64,000 nt of DNA from Desulfofundulus salinus (GCF_003627965.1 NZ_RBWE01000001.1:789314-853313), one strand, 5' to 3'. Positions 9,221 to 18,478 are shown, numbered from the stretch's first letter. Notes: generated from the letters alone by a model not told the origin. Numbers and translations are program-made.

Positions 9221-10415
9221 CGTTTCCTGGTGAGAGTTTCTTCCCGGGCCGTGGGGGGAAGAAGGTTATATTTGGCAATTTTGCGGTAGATGGTCGCCCG
9301 GCTTATGCCCAGCGCCTGGGCGGCTTTTGTTTTGCCCTGTTCGTTCCAGCCGAAATGTTCCAGGGCGCTGATGATGGCCTCCTTTTCCATCTGCTGGCCC
9401 CGCAGTTTATGGCCACAAAGGGCTTGTTTTTCCGCGGGCTGGCGGCGTGGATGGCCCGGGCAAAAATTTCCTTGCCCGTACCGCTTTCCCCGGTGATCAG
9501 GACGGTAGAATGGCTACCGGCAATTTTCGCCGCCCTCGCTTTTAGCTCCTTTATGGCCCGGCTTTCCCCGATGATGTCGTCAAAGGTGAAGACCTTCTGG
9601 GCGCTCATAATTTCATAGGCCAGCTTCTGGGTTTCCTTGAAGTCCCGGGCCGAGGCCACCACTCCTACGGGCCGGCCGTCGCTGCCCATTATGGGGCGGG
9701 CCGTAACCAGAAGATGCAGCCGCCGCCCCCTGGCCTGGACAAAGCACTCCCGGGAAGTAAAGCCTCCGGGTTCGCGCAGGGCCTGGAGGAGGGGCAGGCC
9801 GGCTAAATGTTCTTCCAGGTGTTGCTGCAGAATTTCGTTTTTGGGTACATTAAACATCCGTTCGGCGGAGAGGTTGAAGTGGGTCACCACCCCGTCGCTG
9901 TTGATAGCAATGACCCCTTCATCCACCGCATCCATGACCGCGTTCACCTGGCTGGCCATGATCATTTTCTCAGTCATGGCCTCGGTTTCCAGGACCTTGG
10001 CTGCGATCAGGTCGGCCATGCGCCCGATAAATTCCATCAAAGATTCGGTGCGGGTAAGCAGGGTTACTTTTTGCTCGTCGCTAAAGGCAATCAGGCTGAT
10101 GGTGCCGATGACGTTCTGCCCCGCAATGATGGGGTAAACGATGGAAGCTTTGTAAAAACAGCTTCCCGTAAGGGGGCAGGACATGCAGATGGGGTGATAG
10201 CCTGCCTCCTTGATGAAAATGGGCTGGCTGGTCTTGAGTACGTGTTTGTTCACCAGCCCTCGCAGGAGGCGGGAGCCCACGTCGTTGCGCACTTTGCCCG
10301 TACCGGCCACCCGCACCAGGTCGAGGTCGATTACCTCGACCTCGACCCCCAGGGCGGCGGCAATGGCTTCGGCTGCCCGCTGGCAGTCTTCTTTTACCTG
10401 ATCCAGTCTGGACAC
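9217..10415 (-). pseudogene. sigma-54 activator gene with internal deletion and frameshift
   Basis: The first 340 or so codons (GTG 10415) encode a normal start: an N-terminal GAF-like sensor with a [10 protein letters not shown] cysteine cluster, a PAS domain, then AAA+ up to Walker A GESGTGKE and VAINCGA. Instead of the ELFGYE...GAFTGA continuation the frame turns to unrelated residues and stops near 9303. In another frame the next bases encode a complete Fis HTH ([20 protein letters not shown], then [17 protein letters not shown]) running to a stop at 9217. About 200 codons of the AAA+ core, including GAFTGA, Walker B and the arginine finger, are gone, so it cannot activate sigma-54. It is the last unit of the dehydrogenase operon, 16 nt after the aldehyde dehydrogenase gene. 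Confidence 0.85.
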
Positions 10416-10431
10416 AGGACCTCACATCCGC

Positions 10432-11979
10432 TTAAAAACGTTCGGAGATGGACTTAGCTTGCATGAACAATTTCAGGTAGTCCCTGCCGCCCGCCTTGGA
10501 GTTGGTGCCGGACATTTTGAAACCACCGAAGGGTTGCACTCCTACCAGCGCACCGGTGCACTTGCGGTTGAAATACAGGTTGCCCACATGGAACTCCCGG
10601 CGGGCCTTTTCCAGGTGGGCGCGGTTGCGGGAGTATACGCCCCCGGTAAGGCCGTATTCCGTATCGTTAGCAATGGCAATGGCTTCATCGAAGGTTTTAG
10701 CCTGAATGACCGCCAGCACCGGCCCGAAAATTTCCTCCTGGGCGATGCGTGCCCGGGGTGATACGTCGGCAAATACCGTGGGCCAGATAAAGTAGCCCCG
10801 GCTGTTGTCCCCCTGGCCGCCGACGAGCAGGCGGCCTTCCTCCCGGCCAATCTGGATATACCCCATGATTTTATTATATGAGGCTCCGTCAATGACCGGG
10901 CCCACGTCTGTACCGTATTCTTCGGCAGGCCCCGTCTTAAGTTGAGCCACCCTTTCGGCCAGTTTGTCCAGCACCGGCCGGTAAGCGTCACCCACCACAA
11001 TCAGCCGGGAGCAGGCGGAGCATTTCTGGCCGGAAAAGCCATAGGCTGAGGTGATCACGCCGGCTACGGCTTCATCCAGGTCGCAGTCCTCGTCAATGAT
11101 GATGGCGTCCTTGCCGCCCATTTCCGCTGCCACCCGCTTAATCCATTTCTGGCCGGGGGCTATCCGGGCGGCCAGGCTGTTAATATGCAGGCCCACATCC
11201 CTGGAGCCGGTGAAATTAATGAAATGCACCAGGGGATGGCCCACCAGGAAATCACCAATTTCGCCGCCGCTGCCGGGCAAGAAGTTGATTACTCCAGGAG
11301 GCAGGCCCGCTTCCTGCATGATTTCCATGAACATGTACGCAATTACCGGTGTATTGCTGGCCGGTTTTAAAACCACCGTATTGCCGGCCACCACCGGTCC
11401 CACGGTCGTACCGGTGAGGATGGCCAGGGGGAAGTTCCAGGGTGGGATGATGACCCCCACACCCAAAGGCAGGTATTCCAGGGTATTTTCCTCACCGTAA
11501 TAAGGGGTGACCGGCTGGGGTTGGGCCAGGCGGATCATTTCCCGGCCGTAAAATTCCAGGAAATCAATGGCCTCGGCGGTATCGGCGTCGGCCTCGGCCC
11601 AGTTTTTCCCGGCTTCCAGCACCATCCAGGCCGAAAGTTCGTGTTTTCTTTTGCGCATGATGGCCGCGGCCTTAAAGAGATAGCGTGCCCTGGCCTCGGG
11701 GGGCACCTGGCGCCAGCTCAAGAAAGCTTCTGCTGCCGTTTCTATCGCCCGCTGGGCCAGAGCCCGGTCGGCCCGGGAAACCCGGCCGATAACCTCACTG
11801 TGGCAGGAAGGGTTGTAAGAGACGATTTTTTCTTCAGTGTATACATGTTCTCCCCCGATAATTAGAGGATACTCCCTGCCCAGGCGGCTTTTGACTTTCT
11901 GCAGGGCTTCCTTCATTTTCTTCTGGTTTTCTTCCCGGGTGAAATCGGTTAAGGGTTCGTTAGCAAAGGGCATGAGCAT
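10432..11979 (-). CDS. 1-pyrroline-5-carboxylate (glutamate-semialdehyde) dehydrogenase
   Basis: A 515-residue NAD(P)-dependent aldehyde dehydrogenase of the RocA / PutA-C-domain type, oxidising glutamate 5-semialdehyde to glutamate. It shows IPPWNFPLAI and the NAD-site VLKPASNTP, the general base in EMGGKDAI (Glu286) and the catalytic nucleophile in GFSGQKCSACSR (Cys320). The N-terminal FANEPLTDF matches P5C dehydrogenases. The ATG at 11979 follows a GGAGTG site. It lies downstream of the flavin dehydrogenase genes on the same strand, so oxidation of proline (or a related substrate) to P5C and then glutamate is the natural reading. Confidence 0.9.
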   Translation of the reverse strand: MLMPFANEPLTDFTREENQKKMKEALQKVKSRLGREYPLIIGGEHVYTEEKIVSYNPSCHSEVIGRVSRADRALAQRAIETAAEAFLSWRQVPPEARARYLFKAAAIMRKRKHELSAWMVLEAGKNWAEADADTAEAIDFLEFYGREMIRLAQPQPVTPYYGEENTLEYLPLGVGVIIPPWNFPLAILTGTTVGPVVAGNTVVLKPASNTPVIAYMFMEIMQEAGLPPGVINFLPGSGGEIGDFLVGHPLVHFINFTGSRDVGLHINSLAARIAPGQKWIKRVAAEMGGKDAIIIDEDCDLDEAVAGVITSAYGFSGQKCSACSRLIVVGDAYRPVLDKLAERVAQLKTGPAEEYGTDVGPVIDGASYNKIMGYIQIGREEGRLLVGGQGDNSRGYFIWPTVFADVSPRARIAQEEIFGPVLAVIQAKTFDEAIAIANDTEYGLTGGVYSRNRAHLEKARREFHVGNLYFNRKCTGALVGVQPFGGFKMSGTNSKAGGRDYLKLFMQAKSISERF

Positions 11980-12066
11980 ATTTTTTCACTCCTTATTATA
12001 GGCCTGGCTTCCCCCCGGAACAAGATCCCGGAGGTAAAGGGGTGGCAGCAACTTTTGGTTAATTGC

Positions 12067-13209
12067 CTAGACAACAGACGGTTCCACAAACAACTCGCCG
12101 GTGGTAAAACGGGACAGGCTGAACATATCCACGGGCAGGGTGGTGGGCAGTCCTAAAATGATTTCCGCCATCAACTGGCCGGTCATGGGGGCAATCATAA
12201 AGCCGTGGCCGGAAAAACCGGCGGCAACATAAAACCCTGGCACCCCGGGTACCTCGCCCAGCACCGGCTGGCGGTCGGGGCTCATGTCGTACACCCCGGC
12301 CCACTGCCGGACCACCCGCACGTTTTTCAACACCGGTAGTAGCCAGACCACTTTTTGGGCCATCTGGGAAAGAAACTGCCAGCTGGAACGGACGTTGTAT
12401 TCCTTGGGTTCGTTGGGATCCCCCAGGCCCATGATAAAGCTGCCGTGGGGCGTTTGCTGGCAGTAAAGGTTGTGGTAGAAACTCATCACCATGGGCCCCA
12501 GGACCTGTTCTACCGGTTCGGTCACCAGGATCTGGTGCCTTTCCGGCACCACGGGCAGGTCTACCCCCACCATGCGGCCGATTTCCGCCGCGTGGCCGCC
12601 TGCGGCGTTGACCACCACTGGAGCCTGGAAAGTCCCCCGGTTGGTGATGACCGTTTTCAGGGAGCTTTCAATTTTGATGTCCTGTACTTCCGTATAGGTG
12701 TGGATTTTCACCCCCAGCCGCCTGGCTGCCCGGGCATAGGCATCGGTGACCTTAAAGGGGTTGGCGTGGCCATCTTTGGCACAGAAGGTGGCTCCCAGAA
12801 GGCCCTCGGTGTTTAAAAAGGGTACTATTTCCCGGGCTTCCCGGGGTGTTACCCAGCGGGCGTCGATGCCCAGGCTTTTCTGCAGGGTCAGGTTTTTCTT
12901 GAACTGCTCTTCCATTTTGGGGGTGTAGGCCAGGATCAGGTACCCCCCCTGCTTGATTTCCACGCCTCCGGGATAGTCCAGCTCTTCGGCCAGGCGTTCC
13001 AGCCTGGCAATGGCGTACCTGGCCAAAAGGCAGTTGGTTTTTGTACCCCACTGGTGGCGGAAACCAGCCCCGCAGCGTCCCGTGGCGCCAGAGGTGAGGT
13101 AGGCCCTTTCCAGGACGGCGACATCCTTCATGCCCTGGGCGGCCAGGTGATAGGCAATGGAGCAGCCGGTGACGCCCCCGCCAATTATAATCACTTCATG
13201 CCTGTTCAT
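12067..13209 (-). CDS. FAD-dependent oxidoreductase, DAO family (proline/sarcosine dehydrogenase beta-like)
   Basis: A 380-residue flavoprotein with the N-terminal dinucleotide fold GGGVTGCSIAYHLAAQG, an ATGRCGAGFRHQWG segment and the C-terminal GFSGHGFMIAPMTGQLMAE that closes the DAO fold. Beta subunits of sarcosine oxidase, D-hydroxyproline dehydrogenase and archaeal multi-subunit proline dehydrogenase look like this and hold the amine-oxidising FAD site. The start ATG 13209 is set by GGGGAGGTG; a GTG at 13218 overlaps that site. Its 5' end overlaps the BFD-type gene by 14 nt, indicating a complex. Proline or hydroxyproline is the favoured substrate because a P5C dehydrogenase follows. Confidence 0.87.
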   Translation of the reverse strand: MNRHEVIIIGGGVTGCSIAYHLAAQGMKDVAVLERAYLTSGATGRCGAGFRHQWGTKTNCLLARYAIARLERLAEELDYPGGVEIKQGGYLILAYTPKMEEQFKKNLTLQKSLGIDARWVTPREAREIVPFLNTEGLLGATFCAKDGHANPFKVTDAYARAARRLGVKIHTYTEVQDIKIESSLKTVITNRGTFQAPVVVNAAGGHAAEIGRMVGVDLPVVPERHQILVTEPVEQVLGPMVMSFYHNLYCQQTPHGSFIMGLGDPNEPKEYNVRSSWQFLSQMAQKVVWLLPVLKNVRVVRQWAGVYDMSPDRQPVLGEVPGVPGFYVAAGFSGHGFMIAPMTGQLMAEIILGLPTTLPVDMFSLSRFTTGELFVEPSVV

Positions 13210-13480
13210 TTCTGGCACCTCCCCGGGCCAGGGTACCCAGCTTTAAGGGGATTACCGGCGGGCGGAAAGTGGGCAGGGCCAGGTTGGCCGGGTCCTGTCC
13301 GGTGATGCGGGCGATTTCCACGGCAATAAGGGGCCGGCAGCTGCGCCCCTGGCACGGGCCCATGCCGCAGCGTTTCAGCCGCTTGATTTCATCCAGGGTG
13401 CGGGCCCCCCCGGCAATGGCCTGCCGGATTTCCTCCAGGGTCACGTCCTCGCAGCGGCAGACAATGGTTTTATCTTCCAT
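13196..13480 (-). CDS. BFD-type [2Fe-2S] small subunit
   Basis: A 94-residue protein whose N-terminal 55 residues match the bacterioferritin-associated-ferredoxin / NirB-type [2Fe-2S] fold: CRCEDVTLEEI and, 33 residues on, CGMGPCQGRSC. In hydroxyproline dehydrogenase and octopine-type oxidases this domain is either fused to the alpha subunit or encoded separately, as here, and passes electrons between flavins. The C-terminal 35 residues are proline-rich and unassigned. ATG 13480 follows AGGAGTGA. It sits between the 4Fe-4S subunit gene and the DAO subunit gene, overlapping the latter. Confidence 0.85.
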   Translation of the reverse strand: MEDKTIVCRCEDVTLEEIRQAIAGGARTLDEIKRLKRCGMGPCQGRSCRPLIAVEIARITGQDPANLALPTFRPPVIPLKLGTLARGGARNEQA

Positions 13481-13515
13481 GGCTTTCACTCCTGGAACGT
13501 TTAATATCACCCATT

Positions 13516-14007
13516 TTAAACATGTGTTATAACAAAGTGCCGTACTTCCATGGCCAGCTCTTTGGGTACGGCCAGCCAGACGACCGCGGTTTTATCCATC
13601 TTTTCCGTGGCCACCACTTTGACCACCCGTGCCCGGCACACTTTTTCCCCCACCCGGTTCACCCCGGCCACTTCCTGGCCTTCCGCGGGGAGGGGGAGGA
13701 ACTCATAGGGCAGCTTGACCAGGGCCTCCTTTTCGCTATAAGTTAGATCTACGACGAAAAGGGCCAGTCCGGGGCAGCGGGTGATGCACTGGCCGCAGCC
13801 GTTACATTTGTCATAGTCTACCTGCGGTATTTCGTTGATGTCCTTAAAGGGTCCGATGGCCTGGCGGGGACAGGCGTGGCTGCAGGGATCGCAGGGAATG
13901 GGTTGAAAGCATTCCGCTATAACCACCGGCCCTTTGGCCAGCCGCTCCGGCGGGGGTATCTTTGCCGCCAGGTCCTCCGGGGTGGGGATGCCATCCACAG
14001 CCAGCAT
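13516..14007 (-). CDS. ferredoxin-type 4Fe-4S subunit of the dehydrogenase complex
   Basis: A 163-residue iron-sulfur protein. Two cysteine clusters are visible: CDPCSHACPRQAI (about residues 39-51) and CNGCGQCITRCPGLAL (about 69-84), compatible with one or two [4Fe-4S] centres. The C-terminal half (EFLPLPAEGQEV, VGEKVCRARVVKV) is a small beta domain. The start ATG 14007 (MLAVDGIPTPEDL) has a GGAGGTG site; a longer open frame upstream is not protein-like. It lies between two flavoprotein subunit genes and most likely carries electrons out of the complex to an unidentified acceptor. Confidence 0.85.
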   Translation of the reverse strand: MLAVDGIPTPEDLAAKIPPPERLAKGPVVIAECFQPIPCDPCSHACPRQAIGPFKDINEIPQVDYDKCNGCGQCITRCPGLALFVVDLTYSEKEALVKLPYEFLPLPAEGQEVAGVNRVGEKVCRARVVKVVATEKMDKTAVVWLAVPKELAMEVRHFVITHV

Positions 14008-14026
14008 AACCTTCACCTCCCAAACT

Positions 14027-15118
14027 CTAGCCGGCCAGCACCCTGGCCAGCCCGGTGCGAATCTTTTCGCCCACGGGGCCGGAACGCAGGCTGTCCAGCT
14101 GGTGTTGCAACTCCCGGCGCCGGGCTTCGTAACCGGCCCGGCCGTAGCCCAAACTGTAAGCGGCATGCAGCCCGGCCAGGGCGCCTTCCATCATAGCTGC
14201 CGAAGCTTCTTCCACCCCGGCCGCATCGCCGGCCACGTAGACTCCCGGTACGGTGGTCTGGAGGTTGGCATCGCGCAAAGGGACGTGCCCGCCCAACTGG
14301 GGCACGTAGGCCAGCCTGCAGCCGGCCTGGGCCAGCAGTTCCACCAGGGGTGAAAGGCCTACGGAAAGACAAATGGTGTCTACGGCGAAGTCCTTTTCCG
14401 TCCCCGGTACGGGTTGGCCCTGTTCATCCAGTTGCCAGATCACGGCCCCTTCCACTTCCCGCCCGCCGTAGGCCCGCTTGATGGTATGGCTGGTATAGAT
14501 GGGCACTCCCGCCCGGCGCACCTTGGCCGCATGAACCCAGTAGGCGCCAATTCCCGGGGCAGCCTCCACAATGGCGGCTACCTCCATGCCGGCCTGCAGC
14601 AGCTGGTAGGTGACGATAACCCCGATATTGCCGGCGCCGACCATCAGGACCCGCTTTCCGGGCAGAATGCCGTAAACATTGACCAGTGTCTGTACCGCAC
14701 CGGCACCATAAATGCCCGGCAGGTCATTGTTGGGGAAGGCCAGGGTTTTTTCCGATGCTCCCGTGGCCACAATTACCCGGGAAGGCTTCAGGTAAAAGAC
14801 TCTCCCTTCCCGTTCCACCCCCAGTACGCCGTCTTCATAGAAACCAAAGACGGTGGCGCCGGTCAGGGCTTCAATTAGGGGATGGGATATAACCTGGCCG
14901 GTGAGTTCTGCAGCGATATTGATCCCCCGTTCCGAGGCCCTGTGGCTGCGGGAGCCGAAAAAACGGTGAGTTTGCTTGATTAGCTGGCCCCCAGGCCGGT
15001 CCTGGCGGTCTAAAAGGACCACCCGGGCACCGGCGTTTGCTGCTTCCAGGGCGGCACAGAGTCCGGCCGGACCGCCGCCAATGACTGCAATCTCTATAAA
15101 GCTAATTTCCTGCTGCAT
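14027..15118 (-). CDS. FAD/NAD(P)-binding oxidoreductase subunit (HcnB / hydroxyproline dehydrogenase alpha-like)
   Basis: A 363-residue two-dinucleotide-domain flavoprotein. The FAD fold is GGGPAGLCAALEAANAGARV (residues 14-33), followed by a GGQLIKQTHRFFGS segment, and the second dinucleotide fold is VLMVGAGNIGVIVTYQLLQAG. The closing motif is GVYVAGDAAGVEEASAAMMEG. This architecture matches alpha subunits of D-hydroxyproline dehydrogenase, HcnB and archaeal NADH/proline dehydrogenases. ATG 15118 overlaps the preceding [2Fe-2S] gene by 17 nt. It probably exchanges electrons with NAD or a quinone-side acceptor. Confidence 0.87.
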   Translation of the reverse strand: MQQEISFIEIAVIGGGPAGLCAALEAANAGARVVLLDRQDRPGGQLIKQTHRFFGSRSHRASERGINIAAELTGQVISHPLIEALTGATVFGFYEDGVLGVEREGRVFYLKPSRVIVATGASEKTLAFPNNDLPGIYGAGAVQTLVNVYGILPGKRVLMVGAGNIGVIVTYQLLQAGMEVAAIVEAAPGIGAYWVHAAKVRRAGVPIYTSHTIKRAYGGREVEGAVIWQLDEQGQPVPGTEKDFAVDTICLSVGLSPLVELLAQAGCRLAYVPQLGGHVPLRDANLQTTVPGVYVAGDAAGVEEASAAMMEGALAGLHAAYSLGYGRAGYEARRRELQHQLDSLRSGPVGEKIRTGLARVLAG

Positions 15119-15419
15119 AAATAACTCCCTTTCCTTTCTGGCTTTCCACCACCATGCCCGGGCGCAGCTTTTCCACGCATATCCGCACGTTGGGTTCCCC
15201 GTTTACAATCATGAGACAGGAGGAACAGTTGCCGATGGCACAGAAAAGGCCCCGGGGGCGGTGGAGCACCGGGCTTTCCCGCATGACCCGGATGCCGGCG
15301 GCGTGCAGGGCCGCGGCAATAGTTTCCCCTTCGTAGCCTTCATACTCTTTGCCGTCAAAGGTAAACTTTATTTTTTTACCTCGCCTGAATTCCAAAACCG
15401 GGTGCTGCTCTATACGCAT
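15102..15419 (-). CDS. [2Fe-2S] plant-type ferredoxin subunit (HcnA / SoxD-like)
   Basis: A 105-residue protein with the cluster CAIGNCSSC followed by Cys in NVRICVEKL, the spacing of HcnA and hydroxyproline dehydrogenase gamma subunits. The N-terminal KIKFTFDGKEYEGYEGETIAAALHAAGI is the typical opening strand-turn. I chose ATG 15419 because GGAGG lies 7 nt upstream; a TTG at 15425 is possible. It is the first gene of the operon, about 50 nt downstream of the predicted sigma-54 start site. Confidence 0.88.
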   Translation of the reverse strand: MRIEQHPVLEFRRGKKIKFTFDGKEYEGYEGETIAAALHAAGIRVMRESPVLHRPRGLFCAIGNCSSCLMIVNGEPNVRICVEKLRPGMVVESQKGKGVIYAAGN

Positions 15420-15482
15420 GGTCAAACCTCCATTTCAATTTACGAAAATTACATGACGATTTGCGAAGGTACAAATACCATA

Positions 15483-15498
15483 CGCAAAAAGAATGCCA
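15483..15498 (-). promoter_or_regulatory. sigma-54 (-24/-12) promoter of the dehydrogenase operon
   Basis: Read on the minus strand, TGGCATTCTTTTTGCG matches TGGCACGNNNNTTGCW with both invariant elements (GG and GC) at the required 10-bp spacing. Predicted initiation near 15471 gives a leader of about 50 nt to the [2Fe-2S] gene. AT-rich partial dyads upstream (15560-15595) may be activator sites. Confidence 0.72.
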
Positions 15499-15578
15499 GG
15501 AAAAAACGTTTTTGCAGCCTGATATGGCCGAAAAAGAAAGTTATGTGTATAATAAATTGGACGATTTGTTTAGACAAT

Positions 15579-15607
15579 TTGACAAAATTTAAACAGAGCC
15601 GGATAAT
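15579..15607 (+). promoter_or_regulatory. sigma-A promoter of the moa operon
   Basis: TTGACA (15579-15584) and GATAAT (15602-15607) are separated by 17 nt. The start near 15614 leaves a leader of about 93 nt before moaA. The promoter points away from the sigma-54 promoter in the same divergent interval. No molybdenum cofactor riboswitch core was recognised in the leader. Confidence 0.68.
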
Positions 15608-15706
15608 TTGCCTGTCCTTCTTTGTGAGGATACCTGGCAGGAAAGTGCCGTTTTGTCGAGAATATTACCTTAACTGGCTTTACTCCGAAGGAAGGTGCAC
15701 ATTTTC

Positions 15707-16687
15707 ATGGAAGACCGCTATCAAAGGGAGATAAACTACCTGCGGGTTTCGGTCACCGACCGCTGTAATTTACGCTGCCATTACTGCATGCCTCCCCAGG
15801 GTGTATCCGTCGTGCCCCGGAAGGAAATCCTTACCCTGGAAGAAATTGTCCGGGTGGTCCAGGCATCTACAAGGGTGGGAGTGAAAAAAGTGCGCCTTAC
15901 CGGAGGGGAGCCTTTGGTACGCCGCGGGATAACCGGTCTTGTGCGGGCGCTGGCCGCCATACCGGAAATTGACGACCTGGCCCTCACCACCAACGGCATC
16001 CTGCTGGCCGCCCAGGCCGGCCAGTTAAAGGCCGCCGGTCTGCGCCGGGTAAACGTCAGCCTGGATACATTAAAACCCGAACGCTACAGTTACATTACCC
16101 GGGGAGGCCGGCTGGAAGCGGTATGGCAGGGAATTGAGAGGTCCCTGGAGCTGGGCCTTCATCCGGTTAAGCTAAATGTGGTGGTCGTGCGCGGATTTAA
16201 TGATGATGAAATTTGCGATCTGGCCCGCCTTTCATTAGACCGGCCGCTGCACGTACGTTTCATTGAATTGATGCCCTTTGGAACAGCTGCCGGCGTTTCC
16301 AGGGAAGGCTATGTTTCCACGGCGGAAATCAGGGGGTGGATTGAGGAGGAACTGGGCCAGTTGCAGGAAGTGCGTAAGCTGACGGGTAGTGGGCCGGCAC
16401 GTTACTACCGCCTGGCGGGGGCGGCGGGGACCATTGGGTTTATCAGTGCGGTGAGCGACCATTTCTGCGGACGGTGCAACCGCCTGCGTCTGACCGCCAC
16501 CGGCGCTTTAAGACCGTGCCTTTTTCATGAATACGAAATTGATCTCAAAGGGCCTTTGCGCCGGGGGGCTACCCTGGATGAACTGGCTGAACTGGTAGCC
16601 CGGGCTGTCCGGGACAAGCCCGGCCAGCACCATTTAAACCAGGGGCAGTCCTGCTCCCGGAAAAACATGTCTCAAATTGGTGGGTAG
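15707..16687 (+). CDS. moaA: GTP 3',8-cyclase MoaA
   Basis: A 326-residue radical-SAM enzyme catalysing the first step of molybdopterin synthesis, GTP to 3',8-cyclo-GTP. The N-terminal [4Fe-4S]/SAM site is CNLRCHYC, followed by [12 protein letters not shown]. The C-terminal cluster that binds GTP is [21 protein letters not shown] 15707 is set by GAAGGAAGG about 11 nt upstream; GTG 15695 would overlap that site. It heads a run of five closely spaced genes for cofactor biosynthesis. Confidence 0.96.
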   Translation: MEDRYQREINYLRVSVTDRCNLRCHYCMPPQGVSVVPRKEILTLEEIVRVVQASTRVGVKKVRLTGGEPLVRRGITGLVRALAAIPEIDDLALTTNGILLAAQAGQLKAAGLRRVNVSLDTLKPERYSYITRGGRLEAVWQGIERSLELGLHPVKLNVVVVRGFNDDEICDLARLSLDRPLHVRFIELMPFGTAAGVSREGYVSTAEIRGWIEEELGQLQEVRKLTGSGPARYYRLAGAAGTIGFISAVSDHFCGRCNRLRLTATGALRPCLFHEYEIDLKGPLRRGATLDELAELVARAVRDKPGQHHLNQGQSCSRKNMSQIGG

Positions 16688-16704
16688 GAGTTGGTAAGCA
16701 ATAT

Positions 16705-17202
16705 ATGGAAGGCACGCCTTTAAACCATTTTGACTTCCAGGGCAAGGCTCACATGGTGGATGTAAGCGGGAAAGGGGATACCCTCCGGGAGGCGGTTGCC
16801 CGGGGGGAAGTGCTCATGCGCCCGGAAACCTTAAACATCATTGCCGGCGGTACTGCAGCCAAGGGAGATGTGCTGGGGGTAGCCCGGCTGGCCGGGATCA
16901 TGGCCGCCAAAAAAACGCAGGAACTCATTCCCCTGGCCCATCCCATTCCTTTAACCAGTGTGCACGTGGATTTTCGCCTGCAGCCCCCTGACAGGGTGGA
17001 GATCCAGGCCCGGGTACGGACCACCGGCAGGACCGGGGTGGAAATGGAGGCCCTCACGGCCACAAGTGTGGCCGCCCTGACTATCTATGATATGTGCAAG
17101 GCCGTGGACCGGGCCATGATAATCCAGAATATCCGGCTGGTTAGCAAAAGAGGCGGCAAAAGCGGGGAATTCCGGCGGGAGGGAGAAGAAGAATGGGAGT
17201 AA
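16705..17202 (+). CDS. moaC: cyclic pyranopterin monophosphate synthase MoaC
   Basis: A 165-residue protein acting after MoaA to make cyclic pyranopterin monophosphate. Diagnostic segments are [34 protein letters not shown] and [25 protein letters not shown], which carries the active-site lysine and aspartate. Length and start ([11 protein letters not shown]) match the family. It follows moaA by 17 nt and overlaps the MOSC gene by 10 nt. Confidence 0.96.
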   Translation: MEGTPLNHFDFQGKAHMVDVSGKGDTLREAVARGEVLMRPETLNIIAGGTAAKGDVLGVARLAGIMAAKKTQELIPLAHPIPLTSVHVDFRLQPPDRVEIQARVRTTGRTGVEMEALTATSVAALTIYDMCKAVDRAMIIQNIRLVSKRGGKSGEFRREGEEEWE

Positions 17203-17648
17203 TCGTAGCAGTGTGCGCAAGCCCGGAAAAGGGCACGCGCAAAAAGAACATTGGTACCGGTATGCTGGTGGCCAATCACGGTCTGGAGGGGGATGCCCAC
17301 GCCGGGCACTGGCACCGCCAGGTCAGCCTTCTGGCCATGGAGAGCATCCAAAAAATGCGTGAACTGGGTTTGGACGTTAATCCTGGTGATTTTGCCGAAA
17401 ACATTACCACCGAGGGGATAGATCTGACCAGTCTGCCCGTGGGTACCCGGCTGGCCATCGGCCCTGAAGCCATTGGGGAGGTAACCCAGATCGGCAAGGC
17501 ATGCCATTCTGCCTGTGAGATCCGCCGGCTGACCGGGGACTGCATTATGCCCCGGGAGGGCATCTTTGTGCGTATTCTTGCCGGCGGGCCGGTGAAGGTG
17601 GGAGACCGGATAGAAGTCCTTGAACCGGGGAGTAGTTCCGGGAGATGA
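17193..17648 (+). CDS. MOSC-domain protein
   Basis: A 151-residue stand-alone MOSC domain. The family features are the N-terminal strand region, [33 protein letters not shown] and the conserved cysteine in [10 protein letters not shown] (about residue 107), which in related proteins binds the cofactor or carries sulfur. Small MOSC proteins in moa clusters are thought to act late in molybdenum/tungsten cofactor maturation or sulfuration. It overlaps moaC at the 5' end and mobB at the 3' end (ATGA), so the three are translationally coupled. Confidence 0.88.
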   Translation: MGVIVAVCASPEKGTRKKNIGTGMLVANHGLEGDAHAGHWHRQVSLLAMESIQKMRELGLDVNPGDFAENITTEGIDLTSLPVGTRLAIGPEAIGEVTQIGKACHSACEIRRLTGDCIMPREGIFVRILAGGPVKVGDRIEVLEPGSSSGR

Positions 17649-18148
17649 AGAACATGTCCGGCCCGCCTGGAATATGCATCGTAGGAACTTCCAACGCAGG
17701 TAAGACCACTTTTCTGGAGAAGCTGATTGCGGAATTTGAACGGCGCGGCTACCGCGTGGGAACCATCAAGCACCACCATGGCGATTTTGAAATAGATAAG
17801 CCGGGGAAGGATACCTGGCGCCATGCCCGGGCCGGTGCCCGGGCGGTATGCATTTCCGCTCCCCGTAAAATTGCCGTCATCCGCCAGGTGGATGAAGAGT
17901 TGTCCCCGGAGCAAATCGTTCCTTTGCTTGGCCCGGTGGATATCGTCCTGGCGGAAGGATACAAAAAGGCGGACTGGCCCCAGATCGAGGTCTGCCCGCT
18001 CAAGGGATGCACCGCCCTGGTAGGGAGAAAGGACCGGCTTATTGCCCTGGTGGGCGATGGAGTTTCCCATTCTCAGCTCCCCTGTTTTGGTACTGACGAA
18101 ACAGGAGCGGTGGCGGATCTGATTATCAATTTTCTGGGCCTTGAATAA
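17645..18148 (+). CDS. mobB: molybdopterin-guanine dinucleotide biosynthesis protein MobB
   Basis: A 167-residue P-loop GTPase with Walker [10 protein letters not shown] near the N-terminus, [20 protein letters not shown] and a [10 protein letters not shown] segment near residue 100, all typical of MobB. It assists attachment of GMP to molybdopterin, which together with moaA and moaC indicates molybdenum or tungsten enzymes in this organism. The ATG overlaps the preceding stop; a second ATG at 17654 is also possible. Confidence 0.93.
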   Translation: MKNMSGPPGICIVGTSNAGKTTFLEKLIAEFERRGYRVGTIKHHHGDFEIDKPGKDTWRHARAGARAVCISAPRKIAVIRQVDEELSPEQIVPLLGPVDIVLAEGYKKADWPQIEVCPLKGCTALVGRKDRLIALVGDGVSHSQLPCFGTDETGAVADLIINFLGLE

Positions 18149-18174
18149 TCTCTTCTCTTGAAAGGGTGATAACA

Positions 18175-18477
18175 ATGGCCGTGGTGGAAGTAAGCATCGT
18201 ACCTATCGGTACCGCCGGTACCAGTTTGAGTGCCTATGTAGCCCGGTGTGTGGATGTCCTGCAGAGCGAAAAGAATATTCACTATCAGCTGACCCCCATG
18301 GGGACCATCATGGAAGGGGATCTGGATGTCATTTTTTCGGTGGTCCGCCGGATGCACGAAGTGCCCTTTAGCCAGGGGATTGCCCGGGTGGTAACCACCA
18401 TTCGCATTGACGACCGGCGGGATAAGGAATTGACCATGGCTGGCAAAGTGTCAGCGGTGGAGGAAAAGCTCAAGTAA
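18175..18477 (+). CDS. MTH1187-family thiamine-binding protein (UPF0045)
   Basis: A 100-residue alpha/beta protein starting [23 protein letters not shown], followed by [18 protein letters not shown], which matches the MTH1187/YkoF-like thiamine-binding family. ATG 18175 lies 9 nt after AAAGGG; GTG 18166 would be too close to that site. It is the last gene of the moa run, 26 nt after mobB. The family binds thiamine, but its exact cellular role is not established. Confidence 0.85.
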   Translation: MAVVEVSIVPIGTAGTSLSAYVARCVDVLQSEKNIHYQLTPMGTIMEGDLDVIFSVVRRMHEVPFSQGIARVVTTIRIDDRRDKELTMAGKVSAVEEKLK

Positions 18478-18478
18478 G

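Noticed and set aside
15608-15706. molybdenum cofactor riboswitch before moaA
   Set aside because: The leader is too short and lacks the conserved stems; only a weak CCTG/CAGG pairing is seen.
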